From NCBI GenBank assembly GCA_000961595.1, contig LADO01000038.1:1-36811 (forward strand): a stretch of DNA of 36,811 bases, read 5' to 3'. The notes beneath the pieces were generated by a model that saw nothing but the letters and a program-made list of their open reading frames with translations, made no database searches and was not told where the DNA came from. A program made the translations under genes and the position numbers. Below are positions 6,090-15,362 of this stretch, one piece after another. Source of the DNA: Peptococcaceae bacterium BRH_c4b (lineage in GTDB: Bacteria; Bacillota; Desulfotomaculia; Desulfotomaculales; Desulfocucumaceae). Numbering within the stretch: the stretch's first letter is position 1; the number at the start of each line of letters is the position of its first letter.

Positions 6090-6117
6090 AAAAAACGCCA
6101 ATTTCGACAACTGGCGT
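6090..6117 (-). terminator. terminator of the rnj-tepA-ylzJ end
   Basis: On the minus strand ACGCCA (6112-6117 complement) pairs with TGGCGT and is followed by TTTTT. It lies about 45 nt past the ylzJ stop. Confidence 0.6.
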
Positions 6118-6199
6118 AAGGTAATAAGATTAATCTGTATATCACTTATAATACAAAAAAATTTACACAGAAACGAATTCCCTGCAGTTTATTTGATTT
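6090..6199 (-). repeat. ylzJ 3' end plus terminator (copy B, native)
   Basis: Contains the end of ylzJ and its terminator, and is repeated at 4541-4660. Blocks of more than 40 identical bases cover the terminator hairpin and what follows. This copy is joined to the complete ylzJ, so it is taken as the original or as the restored copy. Confidence 0.75.
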
Positions 6200-6408
6200 A
6201 CGTTTATTATTTGCCCGGGGCTAAAACCAGGGATAAGGTAATGATCAGGATCTGTGGACAAAAGCTTCACCACCCTAAATGCCCCCGGGCCGCTATCTTC
6301 CACCAGCATATGCACATCGCCTACGTACAATTCCCGGGTAACCTGTGCGCACATTTTTTCCATACCTTCTACCACCAGTTCCAGTTGCATGGGAGTATAA
6401 AGGATCAT
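6163..6408 (-). CDS. ylzJ: YlzJ-like protein
   Basis: 81 residues starting [17 protein letters not shown], the characteristic opening of the YlzJ-like family, whose function is unknown. The start ATG overlaps the tepA stop in an ATGA arrangement (6405-6408), so translation is coupled and the longer open frame upstream is not used. The tepA-ylzJ pairing is conserved in endospore formers. In such genomes ftsK/spoIIIE commonly follows; here the gene is followed by the rearranged island instead. The last dozen codons are duplicated at 4541-4660. Confidence 0.8.
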   Translation of the reverse strand: MILYTPMQLELVVEGMEKMCAQVTRELYVGDVHMLVEDSGPGAFRVVKLLSTDPDHYLIPGFSPGQIINVNQINCREFVSV

Positions 6409-7250
6409 TGCAGGGGCACCTCTTTCCCTTTCTTCCATTCCTCGATCATATGTTTTATTTTGGCAACCGCCTGGCCCAGTGCACCCACCTCGTCGATAAG
6501 GCCCTTGTCCACAGCCTCTTTGCCAATTAAAACCGTTCCAATATCCCGGGCCAGTTCACCCGTTCTGAACATAAGCTCCCGGAATGTTTCTTCCTTAACC
6601 TTTGAGTGACGGGTTACAAAGCGTACCACCCGGTCCTGCATTTTGTCAAGATATTCGTATGTCTGCGGAACGCCTATGACCAGACCGTTCAAACGAATGG
6701 GATGGATAGTCATACTGGCGGTTTCTGCAATAAAGCTGAAACTTGCCGCACAGGCCACGGGTACGCCGATACTATGCCCTCCCCCCAGCACAATGGAAAC
6801 CGTCGGCTTGGACATGCTGGCGATCATTTCCGCTATAGCGAGCCCTGCCTCCACGTCCCCGCCCACAGTGTTTAATATAATCAGCACACCCTCTATCTCA
6901 TTGGCCTGTTCCAGGGCCACCAGTTGAGGGATGACATGCTCATATTTGGTGGTTTTATTCTGAGGCGGCAGCACCAGATGTCCTTCAATTTGCCCAACTA
7001 TACTCAAACAGTGTATATTGCTTTTTATTTCCGGCAGCGGACTGGCGCCCAGTTCCCTGATGGCTTCCAAACTACCTCCCTTGGACCGTCCCTGCACCCG
7101 GCGGGGGACCCTGGGGCATCCTTCGTCGTTGGGGTTATCGGGATCAACGGGGCATTCCGGGTCGTGCTCCGGTATGGTAGCGGGATCCGGTTCGATTTCC
7201 GGTGACTGGTCATGAAATTTTTGCTTTTCATTATTTGTTCTGTCAGACAT
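6405..7250 (-). CDS. tepA: TepA-type ClpP-fold serine protease
   Basis: 281 residues. Residues 1-70 are a charged, proline/aspartate-rich tail typical of TepA/YmfB and absent from ClpP. The ClpP-like domain follows, with [17 protein letters not shown], the nucleophile in GGGHSIGVP (Ser160) and His183 in TIHPIR. Clp ATPase partners are not expected. In Bacillus TepA is linked to protein export and, as YmfB, to small acid-soluble spore protein turnover. GGGAGA precedes the ATG by about 10 nt. It lies downstream of rnj but a strong terminator at 7401-7440 separates them, so it may have its own promoter in the 200-bp gap. Confidence 0.85.
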   Translation of the reverse strand: MSDRTNNEKQKFHDQSPEIEPDPATIPEHDPECPVDPDNPNDEGCPRVPRRVQGRSKGGSLEAIRELGASPLPEIKSNIHCLSIVGQIEGHLVLPPQNKTTKYEHVIPQLVALEQANEIEGVLIILNTVGGDVEAGLAIAEMIASMSKPTVSIVLGGGHSIGVPVACAASFSFIAETASMTIHPIRLNGLVIGVPQTYEYLDKMQDRVVRFVTRHSKVKEETFRELMFRTGELARDIGTVLIGKEAVDKGLIDEVGALGQAVAKIKHMIEEWKKGKEVPLQ

Positions 7251-7400
7251 AATTCAGCAATCTCCCATCCTGAAATAATACATTTAAATTGGCCGGCAGC
7301 TGTCGGCGCGGGGGCACTGTAGTTACCGTGCTAAGGCTTTATACCCGGACGGTTATAACCATTATGCACCGCAGCAGTTTACCTTAGTATGCTTAAAAAG

Positions 7401-7440
7401 CAAAAAAATACACGGGCTTTTATTAGCCCGTGTATTTCAT
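7401..7440 (-). terminator. strong terminator of rnj
   Basis: On the minus strand AATACACGGGCT pairs with AGCCCGTGTATT around a short loop and is followed by a run of T (TTTTTTTGC). It lies 10-50 nt past the rnj stop. Confidence 0.85.
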
Positions 7441-7450
7441 GTAACCTACA

Positions 7451-9115
7451 TTAAATTTCCATGATGATTGGCAATATCATCGGCCTTCTCCTGGTTTTTT
7501 CGTATAAAAATTTCCCCAGGGCGTCTCTTACCTGGGACTTCATGGCTGACCATTCGGTAATACCCCGCTCATTACACCTTTCCAGGGCGTTTCTAACCTT
7601 TTCCCTGGCTTCTTCCAACAATATTTCCGATTCCCTGACATAGACAAACCCCCTGGAAACAATATCGGGGCCTGCCATAATTAAGCCTGCCTCCCTGTTT
7701 ATGGTGACCACCACGATTAATATACCGTCCTGGGAGAGTTGCTTCCTGTCCCGCAGCACTATATTTCCCACATCACCCACACCAAGCCCGTCCACCAGAA
7801 CCCTGCCAGCGGTCACCCTTCCGGCCATACGTCCGGAGCGGCGGTTGAATTCCAGTATATGACCGTTTTCGGCCACAAAAACATTATTCGAAGGAATTCC
7901 CATATCCTTAGCCAACTGGGCGTGTTTAACCAACATACGGTATTCACCGTGTACCGGCACAAAAAAGCGGGGCTTGGTAAGGTTAATCATTAGTTTTAAT
8001 TCTTCCTGACTGGGGTGTCCGCTAACATGAATGCCGGAAACTGCCTCATAAATGACATGGGCTCCCTGTTTGAAAAGCTGATCAATAATCCGGGCCACCA
8101 GCTTTTCGTTCCCCGGTATGGGAGTGGCGGAAATTATGATGGTATCTCCCGGTACAATCTCTACTTGGCGGTGATCGGACATGGCCATCCTGGTCAGGGC
8201 CGACATTGGCTCCCCCTGACTCCCGGTGGTGAGGTAAACCAGCCTGTTTTTGGGCAGGCGGGCTGCCTCTTCCGGCTCAACCAGGGTTCCCGGGGGAATA
8301 TTGAGATAACCAAGTTCGCATGCCACACCGACAACGTTTACCATGCTTCTCCCCACCACCGCCACTTTGCGGTCATATCTGTGGGCCGTGGTGATGGCTT
8401 GCTGAAGCCGGTGCACATTAGAGGCAAAGGTAGCAACTATTATACGTTCCCTGGCCTCCCGGAAAGTCTCGTCGAAGGTTTGTCCAACAACTCGCTCGGA
8501 CAAAGTAAACCCGGGTCGTTCCACATTAGTGCTGTCTGACATAAGGACCAATACACCCTTCTCCCCCAGTTGGGTGAAACGGTGAAAATCCGTAACCTCG
8601 CCGTCCACCGGTGTGAGATCCAACTTGAAATCGCCGGTATGCACTATCGTCCCCACCGGGGTATGTATAGCAATGGACACGGCATCAGGAACGCTATGAG
8701 AAACCCTGATAAATTCCACCTTAAACGGGCCTACCTGCACCATATCCCTGGGCTTTACGGTATTTAGTTCAATTTCCCGCTCCATACCCCGTTCTTTTAG
8801 TTTGCCAAGCAGCAAGCCAAGGGTGAGCCTTGTTCCGTATACCGGAACATTTAACTGTTTTAGCACGTAGGGGAGGGCGCCTATATGATCTTCATGGCCG
8901 TGGGTAAGCACAATGCCCCGTACCTGCTCCCTGTTTTCCAGTAGAAAGGTAATATCAGGTATTACCACGTCTATACCCAGCATCTCTTCTTCCGGAAACA
9001 TCAGGCCGCAATCAATAACCAGAATATTTTCCCCAAATCTCACCGCCATCATGTTTTTGCCTATTTCCCCCAATCCCCCCAAGGGGATGAGGGCTAACTT
9101 CGGTTCTTTTGCCAA
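7451..9115 (-). CDS. rnj: ribonuclease J
   Basis: 554 residues, the usual length for RNase J, a 5'-3' exo- and endoribonuclease of the metallo-beta-lactamase/beta-CASP family that matures rRNA and degrades mRNA. The zinc motif is H72-G-H74-E-D76-H77, with further ligands at His140 and Asp162 (TGDFKLD). The beta-CASP signature (ASNVHRLQQAI, then GRSM) and motif C (PVHGEYR) are present, as is the C-terminal dimerisation domain. The start is TTG (9113-9115) with AGGAGG 7 nt upstream. It follows dapA as in the dapG-dapA-rnj order of many spore formers. I cannot tell J1 from J2; the location matches rnjB of Bacillus. Confidence 0.93.
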   Translation of the reverse strand: MAKEPKLALIPLGGLGEIGKNMMAVRFGENILVIDCGLMFPEEEMLGIDVVIPDITFLLENREQVRGIVLTHGHEDHIGALPYVLKQLNVPVYGTRLTLGLLLGKLKERGMEREIELNTVKPRDMVQVGPFKVEFIRVSHSVPDAVSIAIHTPVGTIVHTGDFKLDLTPVDGEVTDFHRFTQLGEKGVLVLMSDSTNVERPGFTLSERVVGQTFDETFREARERIIVATFASNVHRLQQAITTAHRYDRKVAVVGRSMVNVVGVACELGYLNIPPGTLVEPEEAARLPKNRLVYLTTGSQGEPMSALTRMAMSDHRQVEIVPGDTIIISATPIPGNEKLVARIIDQLFKQGAHVIYEAVSGIHVSGHPSQEELKLMINLTKPRFFVPVHGEYRMLVKHAQLAKDMGIPSNNVFVAENGHILEFNRRSGRMAGRVTAGRVLVDGLGVGDVGNIVLRDRKQLSQDGILIVVVTINREAGLIMAGPDIVSRGFVYVRESEILLEEAREKVRNALERCNERGITEWSAMKSQVRDALGKFLYEKTRRRPMILPIIMEI

Positions 9116-9419
9116 ATCCGCACCTCCTGCGACTATAAATTATAATAGTTGTAAAAATAATACGTCTCGGTGAGAAAACCAGGAGAAGGTGGGAAATATA
9201 GGCGGTTATTGACTGCACCAAGCATAAAAATCCGATCAAAAACTTTCGCTAAAATATTATAATAAATTTTAGCGTCTTCAACAACTTGCGACATAGCACG
9301 CACGGCAAATTAATTCTTAAAAAAGCGGAAAGCAGCCTGATTAGACCACTGTAAAACTCAACCCTTAAAAACGGCTAACCGAAGAGAGACCTCAAAGGGT
9401 CTCTTCTTTTCCCGGCTTG
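9116..9419. other. rnj leader / dapA-rnj gap
   Basis: 304 bp without a gene. It holds the rnj ribosome binding site, AT-rich stretches (TATAAT on the minus strand near 9140, without a clear -35) and the hairpin at 9381-9414. The length suggests that rnj has its own promoter. No known riboswitch recognised. Confidence 0.4.
9381..9414. terminator. hairpin after dapA
   Basis: GAAGAGAGACC pairs with GGTCTCTTC across CTCAAAG. It starts just 6 nt past the dapA stop. The T-rich tail is on the plus strand side (TTTTCCC), so on the minus strand it may act as a weak terminator or processing site. Confidence 0.5.
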
Positions 9420-10304
9420 CTATAGCAGATTTTTTTCAGCCAGTAACCCTTTTATAAATTCTTTTTCTTCCGCTGTGGCTTCCGCCAGGGGTAAGCGGGG
9501 AGCACCCGCCTGCCAGCCCAGCAGGTTCATGGCAGCCTTTACCGGCACCGGATTGGTGTTGATAAACATCCCCTTAATTACCGGAAACAACTGCAGGTGC
9601 AACTGTGTCGCTAAGGTGGTATTGCCCGAGGTAAAGGCGTCAACCATTTGTTTCATCTGGGGACCCACCACGTGGGCCACCACGCTGACCACGCCCTTGG
9701 CGCCCAGGGCCATCATGGGCAGGGTCATGGAATCGTCCCCGCTGTATATGGAAAATTCATCGGGCAGGGCCAGGCGCAATTCACTAACCTGGTCAAGACT
9801 GCCCGCTGCCTCCTTGATGGCCACAATATTGCTTATTTCAGCCAGCCTGGCCACCGTGGCGGGCAGCAGATTAACCCCGGTGCGGCTCGGGATATTGTAT
9901 AACATCACCGGTAAATGTGTGCTTTTGGCAATTGCTTTAAAATGCTGAAAAAGTCCTTCCTGGGAAGGCTTATTATAATACGGGCAGACCAGCATCACCC
10001 CGTCAACCCCGACCTTCTCTGCAGCCTGGGTCAATTCTATGCTGGCGGCGGTATTGTTGCCTCCGGTGCCGGCAATAACTGTAGCCTCACCACCGACCTC
10101 TTCCACCACCACCCTGAAAAGTTCCAGCTTTTCATCCCTGGATAGCGTCGGAGATTCGCCAGTGGTGCCGCACACCACCAGGCCTTCGGATCCGGAATGC
10201 ACCAGGTGACGGGCCAGTTTTCCGGCCACACCGTAATCAACGGTCAAATCTCTGGTAAAGGGAGTAATCATGGCGGTGAGCACCCGCCCGAAATCTTTGA
10301 TCAA
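9420..10304 (-). CDS. dapA: 4-hydroxy-tetrahydrodipicolinate synthase
   Basis: About 294 residues, the family length. It condenses aspartate semialdehyde and pyruvate, the first committed step to DAP, lysine and dipicolinate. Visible motifs: GTTGESPTL (phosphate/pyruvate site), [19 protein letters not shown] with the catalytic Tyr, and the Schiff-base Lys in [10 protein letters not shown] place the start at TTG 10302-10304 because GGAAGG sits 8 nt before it; the GTG three codons upstream (10311-10313) overlaps that site. It lies last in the lysine part of the operon and feeds dapB and the dpaAB products. The gap before it carries an inverted repeat and a REP-like palindrome. Confidence 0.93.
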   Translation of the reverse strand: MIKDFGRVLTAMITPFTRDLTVDYGVAGKLARHLVHSGSEGLVVCGTTGESPTLSRDEKLELFRVVVEEVGGEATVIAGTGGNNTAASIELTQAAEKVGVDGVMLVCPYYNKPSQEGLFQHFKAIAKSTHLPVMLYNIPSRTGVNLLPATVARLAEISNIVAIKEAAGSLDQVSELRLALPDEFSIYSGDDSMTLPMMALGAKGVVSVVAHVVGPQMKQMVDAFTSGNTTLATQLHLQLFPVIKGMFINTNPVPVKAAMNLLGWQAGAPRLPLAEATAEEKEFIKGLLAEKNLL

Positions 10305-10369
10305 GACTTTCACCTTCCTTATCAGATGGTAATACCCGGTCTATAGGCAACCCGGTCATTATCTCGCTA

Positions 10370-10415
10370 ACAGCCTGTAAGACCCCGTCCTCGAAGGTCG
10401 GGGACAACAGGCTGT
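10370..10415. repeat. long inverted repeat in the dapG-dapA gap
   Basis: ACAGCCTGT (10370-10378) and ACAGGCTGT (10407-10415) are perfect inverted copies, with CCCCG/CGGGG and TCCT/AAGG pairs inside. It has no T tail, so it is more likely an RNA processing or regulatory hairpin, or a repeat, than a terminator. Confidence 0.55.
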
Positions 10416-10430
10416 ATAGCTCGTTTAGTT

Positions 10431-10481
10431 GGGGACATTCCTCCGACCCCAAAGCCAGGCTCCAAATGGAGGTGTGTCCCC
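10431..10481 (+). repeat. REP-like palindromic element, copy 1
   Basis: GGGGACATTCCTC at the left and GAGGTGTGTCCCC at the right form an imperfect hairpin. The reverse complement matches 31617-31667 closely in both arms and loop (GACCC...GCC..GCTC), and the arms match 31679-31744. This is a dispersed palindrome of the REP type, probably placed by a RAYT-like transposase elsewhere in the genome. Confidence 0.6.
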
Positions 10482-10549
10482 ATACCTTTATGTTCGCTCT
10501 AAGGGTTCGGCAGGAGAATAACCCCTTCCGAACCCAAGGCTCACTTATA

Positions 10550-11779
10550 TTAGTCCGCCAGGGCAAACTGACGGTGCAGCGCCCGCACTGCCTTCTCCAT
10601 ATCTTCCTTCTTCACCAGCAGCCAGATGGTGGTATAGGAGTCATTGGACTGCAATATCTGAATATCATCCCTGGTCAAAGCCTCCACAATGGCCGACATA
10701 ATCCCCGGCAGGCCTGTCATACCGGCCCCCACCGCAGCCACCTTGGCACACCCGGCTGTGTATTCAACGTTGTTAATGCCGGTGGTTTCAATGACCTGTA
10801 GTACCTTTGAGGTCATATCATCTTTTACGGTGAACACAACCCTTTCCGGATAAACATTGATAAAGTCGAGGCTGATACCGGCCAGGGCCAGAGCCTTGAA
10901 CAACCGGCGCTGGACCACCAGTCCCCCGGAGCCGTTATCTAGTGGTATCCGGAATTGGGTAAGGTTTGGTATCTGGGTTATGCCCGTTATAGTGCGGTCA
11001 CGGGTAATATCTATCGTCCCCCTGTATACTTCACCAGTGCTGGTAACCAGCGTTCCCGGCGCATTACTGAATGTACATTTTACCCTCATGGGTATATTTT
11101 TCTGCATTACTATTTCCACGGCTCTGGGGTGCACCACCTTGGCCCCCTCATGGGCCAGTTGGCAGATTTCATCATAGGTTACTATATCCCTTAAACGGGC
11201 ATTTTCGACTATCCTTGGATCAGCGGTCATGATACCTTCAACGTCTGTATATATATCCACAAATTCCGCACCCAGGGCCACGCCCAGAGCCGCCGCCGTG
11301 GTGTCGCTGCCGCCTCGTCCCAGGGTGGTTATATCCCCGTCCCCGGTTCGCCCCTGGAATCCCGCCACCACAACAATCTTGCCTTCCCGGGCATGTTTAA
11401 TTATATTTTCGGGCTGTACCTTTAATATCCTGGCATCGTTAAAATTATTATCGGTAATTATACCGGCCTGCGCCCCGTTGAGAAAAATCGAACTGTAGCC
11501 AAGTTTCTGAAATGTACCGGCCATAACTACACCGGAAATTATTTCTCCGCAAGCCATTAGCATGTCCATTTCCCGGGATTCGATTTCACGGTGCACCTGT
11601 CTAACATAATTAATTAAAGTATCAGTGGCAAAGGGATCATTTTTTCTGCCGATGGCTGAGACCACCAGAACCGGAGTGTACCCCTCCTCCCTGGCATCAA
11701 TGGCCTTGGCCGCCACCTGCTCCCGCAACTCCTGGGTTACCAGTGAGGTACCACCGAACTTTTGAATCAAAAATTTCAT
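10550..11779 (-). CDS. dapG: aspartokinase (DapG type)
   Basis: 409 residues. It phosphorylates aspartate at the entry to the lysine/DAP/threonine pathways. The N-terminal kinase domain starts KFGGTSL, with FNDARI and the nucleotide segment GRGGSDTTAAALG; the C-terminal third carries two ACT domains (ISLDFINVYPERVVFTV ... GLPGIMSAIVEALTRDDIQI). The start ATG 11777-11779 follows GGGTGA by 8 nt; a longer frame upstream overlaps asd and is not used. It lies 17 nt after asd. In Bacillus DapG is the DAP-inhibited isozyme; the same control is likely but cannot be seen here. Confidence 0.93.
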   Translation of the reverse strand: MKFLIQKFGGTSLVTQELREQVAAKAIDAREEGYTPVLVVSAIGRKNDPFATDTLINYVRQVHREIESREMDMLMACGEIISGVVMAGTFQKLGYSSIFLNGAQAGIITDNNFNDARILKVQPENIIKHAREGKIVVVAGFQGRTGDGDITTLGRGGSDTTAAALGVALGAEFVDIYTDVEGIMTADPRIVENARLRDIVTYDEICQLAHEGAKVVHPRAVEIVMQKNIPMRVKCTFSNAPGTLVTSTGEVYRGTIDITRDRTITGITQIPNLTQFRIPLDNGSGGLVVQRRLFKALALAGISLDFINVYPERVVFTVKDDMTSKVLQVIETTGINNVEYTAGCAKVAAVGAGMTGLPGIMSAIVEALTRDDIQILQSNDSYTTIWLLVKKEDMEKAVRALHRQFALAD

Positions 11780-11796
11780 TATTATATCACCCGCAA

Positions 11797-12873
11797 TTAT
11801 CTCACCCGCAGGCATCCGTACCGGACCAGCAACTCGGCAATCTGAACCGCGTTGGTGGCAGCCCCCTTGCGGATTTGGTCCCCCACCACCCATATATTTA
11901 ACCCACTGGTGATGGAGTTATCCTCACGAATTCGCCCCACAAATACTTCATCCTGGTCGGAACAGAACAGTGGCATAGGATATTTCTTGGCCTCAGGTTC
12001 GTCAGCCACCACGATGCCCGGAGCCTCCGCCAGAATCTTTTTGGCCTCCCCGGCGGACAATTTCTTATCCGTCTCGATATTGATCGATTCGGAGTGGCTG
12101 CGGAAAACCGGCACCCGCACAGTGGTAGCAGTAATGCCAATGCTGCTGTCGTGCATTATCTTGTGGGTTTCCTTCACCATCTTCCATTCCTCTTTAGTAT
12201 AATCCATACCCTGGAATACATCTATATGAGGAATAAGATTAAAAGCAATCTGATATGGGAATTTGGAAGGGGGATACTCCCCTCCATTGATAATAGCCCC
12301 AGTCTGCCCCGATAGTTCTTCAATGCCTTCCGTCCCGGCCCCGGACACGGCCTGGTAGGTGGACACAACCACCCTTTTTATGCCGGCGGCATCATATATA
12401 GGTTTCAGCGCCACCACCATGATAATGGTAGAACAGTTGGGGTTGGCGATAATTCCTTTGTGCCATTTTACGTCTTCCGGGTTCACCTCCGGCACCACCA
12501 GGGGCACCTCCGGGTCCAGTCGGAAATTACTGCTGTTGTCAATCACCACGCAGCCGCACTCCACTGCAGCCGGCCCGAATTCCTTGCTGGCCGCACCACC
12601 AGCGAAAAAGGCAATATCCATACCTGTAAAAGAATCAGGGGTTGTTTCCTCCACGGTTATAGATTTATCCCTGTAATTCATAACCTTTCCGGCAGAGCGC
12701 GATGTGGCACACAGCTTTAGCTCTCCCACCGGAAAGTTCCTCTCATCAAGTACTTTAATCAACTCATGGCCAACAGCACCGGAAGCCCCGACTATTACAA
12801 CATTGACGGAAGGCATCCCCGTTTGACCCCCGTTAGCCAAAGAGACGCCTTCCTTTCTCATGCCTTGCGACAA
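11797..12873 (-). CDS. asd: aspartate-semialdehyde dehydrogenase
   Basis: About 358 residues. It reduces aspartyl phosphate to aspartate semialdehyde with NADPH. The Rossmann opening is VIVGASGAVGHELIK, the catalytic Cys is in ANPNCSTI, and the acid/base His is in VFRSHSESI. The start is TTG 12871-12873 with GGGAGGGA about 9 nt upstream; TTG or ATG codons further in (LANGG, MPSVN) with AAGGAAGG are alternatives that would trim up to 19 residues. It is followed directly by dapG and preceded by dpaB, the classic spore-former order. Confidence 0.92.
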   Translation of the reverse strand: MSQGMRKEGVSLANGGQTGMPSVNVVIVGASGAVGHELIKVLDERNFPVGELKLCATSRSAGKVMNYRDKSITVEETTPDSFTGMDIAFFAGGAASKEFGPAAVECGCVVIDNSSNFRLDPEVPLVVPEVNPEDVKWHKGIIANPNCSTIIMVVALKPIYDAAGIKRVVVSTYQAVSGAGTEGIEELSGQTGAIINGGEYPPSKFPYQIAFNLIPHIDVFQGMDYTKEEWKMVKETHKIMHDSSIGITATTVRVPVFRSHSESINIETDKKLSAGEAKKILAEAPGIVVADEPEAKKYPMPLFCSDQDEVFVGRIREDNSITSGLNIWVVGDQIRKGAATNAVQIAELLVRYGCLRVR

Positions 12874-12933
12874 AATGCAATCCCTCCCAGATAAAATAAT
12901 TACTATCCCTTCCGGTACCCCGCTTAACTTTAT

Positions 12934-13524
12934 TTACTGGTAGGTTATTAAAACCGGCTGGAGTTGCTGCCCTTGCAGGGCCGTCAAAATAGTATCCGGT
13001 ATTAATTCCATATTAGCCTTAAGAGAATTGGGCTTACCGGAGGGGCTATCTTGTCCGAACGGCACCATGTATACATTTTTGGTGTTGAGCAGCAGTCCTA
13101 TGTTTTTTGCGTTAAGGCCAAGACCGTCATTGGTAGAGATGGCCAGCACCACCGGCCTCTGATTGCGCAAATGGGCCTTTACGGCCATTAATACCGGTGT
13201 GTCTGTAATGGCGTTGGCCAATTTGGCCAGCGTATTTCCTGTACAGGGGGCCACCACCAGCAAATCGAACATTTTATTGGGACCAACGGGCTCGGCTCCT
13301 GTAATGGAATTAATTATATCTTTACCGGTAATATTTTGTAAACGCTCTTTCCATTTGTCCGCCATCCCGAATCTGGTGTCGATACAATCCACGGATTGGC
13401 TAATGATGGAAGAAACATCTGCACCTTCATCAACTACTACTCTTTGTACCTGTACAAGCACTTCATCAATGGTACAATGGGATCCGGTCAAGGCAAAGCC
13501 GATTTTCAAATTCTTTAACCTCAA
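12934..13524 (-). CDS. dpaB: dipicolinate synthase subunit B
   Basis: 196 residues of the flavoprotein (UbiX/PPC-decarboxylase-like) fold: KIGFALTGSHCTIDEVL, then DLLVVAPCTGNTLAKLANAITDTPVLMAVKAHLRN and STNDGLGLNAKNIG. With DpaA it oxidises the DAP intermediate to dipicolinic acid in the mother cell. The start is TTG 13522-13524 with GGAGG 8 nt upstream; the GTG inside that site is unlikely. dpaA lies 26 bp upstream. In Bacillus the pair is transcribed by sigma-K, whose gene in this window is interrupted and must be rearranged first. Confidence 0.92.
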   Translation of the reverse strand: MRLKNLKIGFALTGSHCTIDEVLVQVQRVVVDEGADVSSIISQSVDCIDTRFGMADKWKERLQNITGKDIINSITGAEPVGPNKMFDLLVVAPCTGNTLAKLANAITDTPVLMAVKAHLRNQRPVVLAISTNDGLGLNAKNIGLLLNTKNVYMVPFGQDSPSGKPNSLKANMELIPDTILTALQGQQLQPVLITYQ

Positions 13525-13550
13525 CGACAGCACCTCCGTGATGCCGAAGG

Positions 13551-14507
13551 TCAGTTGAGTTTTAGGGCTAACCTCTCAGCCAGCAATCCAGGTACTACCC
13601 GTGCCAGTACCTTTCCAGCGGTTTTCGGAGCCACTTTGCCGGGTAAACCCGGCGCCAGGATTGCCTTAATTCCTAATTTTTCAGCCGCCGGGAAATCAGT
13701 ACCGCCCGGTGACGAAGCTATATCGACAATTAGTGCTTCCCGGGGAATCCGGTTTAGCACCTTTTCGTTTAGCACCAGGGCTGGGACAGTATTGAAAATT
13801 ATGTCGGCGCTATGCACCGCTCCCGGCAAATCGGTGAAATCAGCGGTATCCAGGCCCATTTCCAGGGCTCTGGCCCGGCTGGCTGAACCCCTGGCCACCA
13901 CCATTGTTCCGGCTCCCAGGGCTTTAAGGGTTCTGGCCAGCGTCATACCCGTCCTGCCGAATCCAATTACCAGGGAATTACTGCCGTGAATGGTTATGGG
14001 AGTATTCTCCATGGCAATTTGCAGAGCGCCTTCAGCTGAAGGAATGGAATTAAGTATGGCTACCTCGTCCAGTTCCATTATTTCGATTAATACCAAACCG
14101 GCATCGGCCGCCATTTTTTTCAACAGCGGTTTGGCTATGCCCGTAAAAACCGGTGTCCCGGCGGGAAGCAGCTTAAAATGCTGCTCTGATAGAATCAACG
14201 GGCGGTCGAGATAAGCCGCATAAACCTGTCCCCTGTCGTTTATACCGGGTATAGGCAAAATTACGGCCTCAACTCCCTCCAGCCCATCAGCCGGGTCAAG
14301 GCAATGCTTGATATTAACCTGCTCCCTGACGGGTAATGCCACCACCCTTACAGTGGCTCCAAGAACCGCCAACCGCTCCGCCAGTATAACCTCCCTGGCG
14401 TCACCACCAATCACGGCTACGCTGAACCCTTTCAGGTCTGGCTGCATGACCGGCAAACCCTCCTCTTGACCTTCGTTCATATTTACCATCAATATATGAA
14501 CCTTCAT
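13551..14507 (-). CDS. dpaA: dipicolinate synthase subunit A
   Basis: 318 residues. The N-terminal domain is about 21-140 (FSVAVIGGDAREVILAERLAVLGATV). The NAD(P)-binding Rossmann domain follows (NSLVIGFGRTGMTLARTLKALGA), then DIIFNTVPALVLN and SSPGGTDFPAAEKLGIKAILAPGLPGKVAPKTAG, the DpaA signature. The protein runs about 20 residues longer at the N-terminus than Bacillus SpoVFA. The start at ATG 14507 has no clear ribosome binding site; an internal TTG/ATG after GAAGG (TTGATGGTA), or the ATG before QPDLKG after GAGGAGG, could be the real one. It follows dapB and precedes dpaB. Confidence 0.9.
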   Translation of the reverse strand: MKVHILMVNMNEGQEEGLPVMQPDLKGFSVAVIGGDAREVILAERLAVLGATVRVVALPVREQVNIKHCLDPADGLEGVEAVILPIPGINDRGQVYAAYLDRPLILSEQHFKLLPAGTPVFTGIAKPLLKKMAADAGLVLIEIMELDEVAILNSIPSAEGALQIAMENTPITIHGSNSLVIGFGRTGMTLARTLKALGAGTMVVARGSASRARALEMGLDTADFTDLPGAVHSADIIFNTVPALVLNEKVLNRIPREALIVDIASSPGGTDFPAAEKLGIKAILAPGLPGKVAPKTAGKVLARVVPGLLAERLALKLN

Positions 14508-14561
14508 ATGGAGAGGTGCGTACGGTTCAAACCGCTGGGAAACGTATTATGAAAACTGGAT

Positions 14562-15362
14562 TTATTCGAATATAATATTTTCGAGGCCGTAAACAGCCTC
14601 TTTCAACCCCATAACCTTGCGTACGGCCAGCAGGACTCCGGGCATGAATGATTCCCGGGAAATGGAATCGTGCCTGATGCTTAGGGTCTGCCCCAGGCCT
14701 CCGAATATTACTTCCTGGTGGGCAACTAAACCTGGCAGTCTTACGCTGTGTATCCGAATACCGCCGCTGAAATCCCCTCCCCTGGCCCCAGGAATATTCT
14801 CTACCTCCAGAGGTGAACCCTGATTGAAATCTCCCCTTTTAGCAGCTATTACCTCCGCTGTCTTAACCGCCGTTCCCGACGGGGCGTCCAGCTTCTGGTC
14901 GTGATGCAGCTCTATTATTTCCACGTGGGGAAAGTATTTACAGGCCTCAGCGGCAAAACGTATCATAAGCAGGGCTCCTATGGCAAAGTTTGGCGCCACA
15001 ATGCAGCCTGTCCTTAGCCCTGATGCAGTGTCCTTAATCTTTTGAATTTCCGCCGTGCTTAAACCGGTGGTTCCTACCACAGCCCGAACACCCTTTTCCA
15101 GGGCGATAATGGTATTCTCAAAAACAGTCCTGGGCGTGGTAAAGTCCACCATCACGTCCGGTCTGCTGCTTTCCAGGGCGGCAGTCAGGTCAGCTTTAAC
15201 ATCCAGCCCGATGGAGCCTATGCCCATCAATGAACCCGCATCCTCCCCCGCAGCCGGAGGATCAACCGCTGCCACCAATTCAGTGTCATCCGCATTCCAT
15301 ATTGTTTTCAGAACCTCCCGGCCCATTCGGCCAGCGGCTCCGCTTACCAGTACCTTAATCAT
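14562..15362 (-). CDS. dapB: 4-hydroxy-tetrahydrodipicolinate reductase
   Basis: 266 residues. It reduces the DapA product with NAD(P)H. GAAGRMG at the N-terminus binds the cofactor, VDFTTPRTVFENT and VVGTTGLS follow, and the catalytic ELHHDQKLDAPSGTA is intact. The start ATG 15360-15362 has a poor ribosome binding site; a perfect AAGGAGGT lies 38 nt further upstream with no start codon at a suitable distance, and a TAG lies in frame between. It opens the core dapB-dpaA-dpaB-asd-dapG-dapA series. Confidence 0.93.
   Translation of the reverse strand: MIKVLVSGAAGRMGREVLKTIWNADDTELVAAVDPPAAGEDAGSLMGIGSIGLDVKADLTAALESSRPDVMVDFTTPRTVFENTIIALEKGVRAVVGTTGLSTAEIQKIKDTASGLRTGCIVAPNFAIGALLMIRFAAEACKYFPHVEIIELHHDQKLDAPSGTAVKTAEVIAAKRGDFNQGSPLEVENIPGARGGDFSGGIRIHSVRLPGLVAHQEVIFGGLGQTLSIRHDSISRESFMPGVLLAVRKVMGLKEAVYGLENIIFE

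Noticed and set aside
10237-10566. Minus-strand open frame of 109 codons between dapG and dapA
   Set aside because: It overlaps both dap genes and crosses the inverted repeat and the REP-like element; no ribosome binding site and no protein-like pattern.
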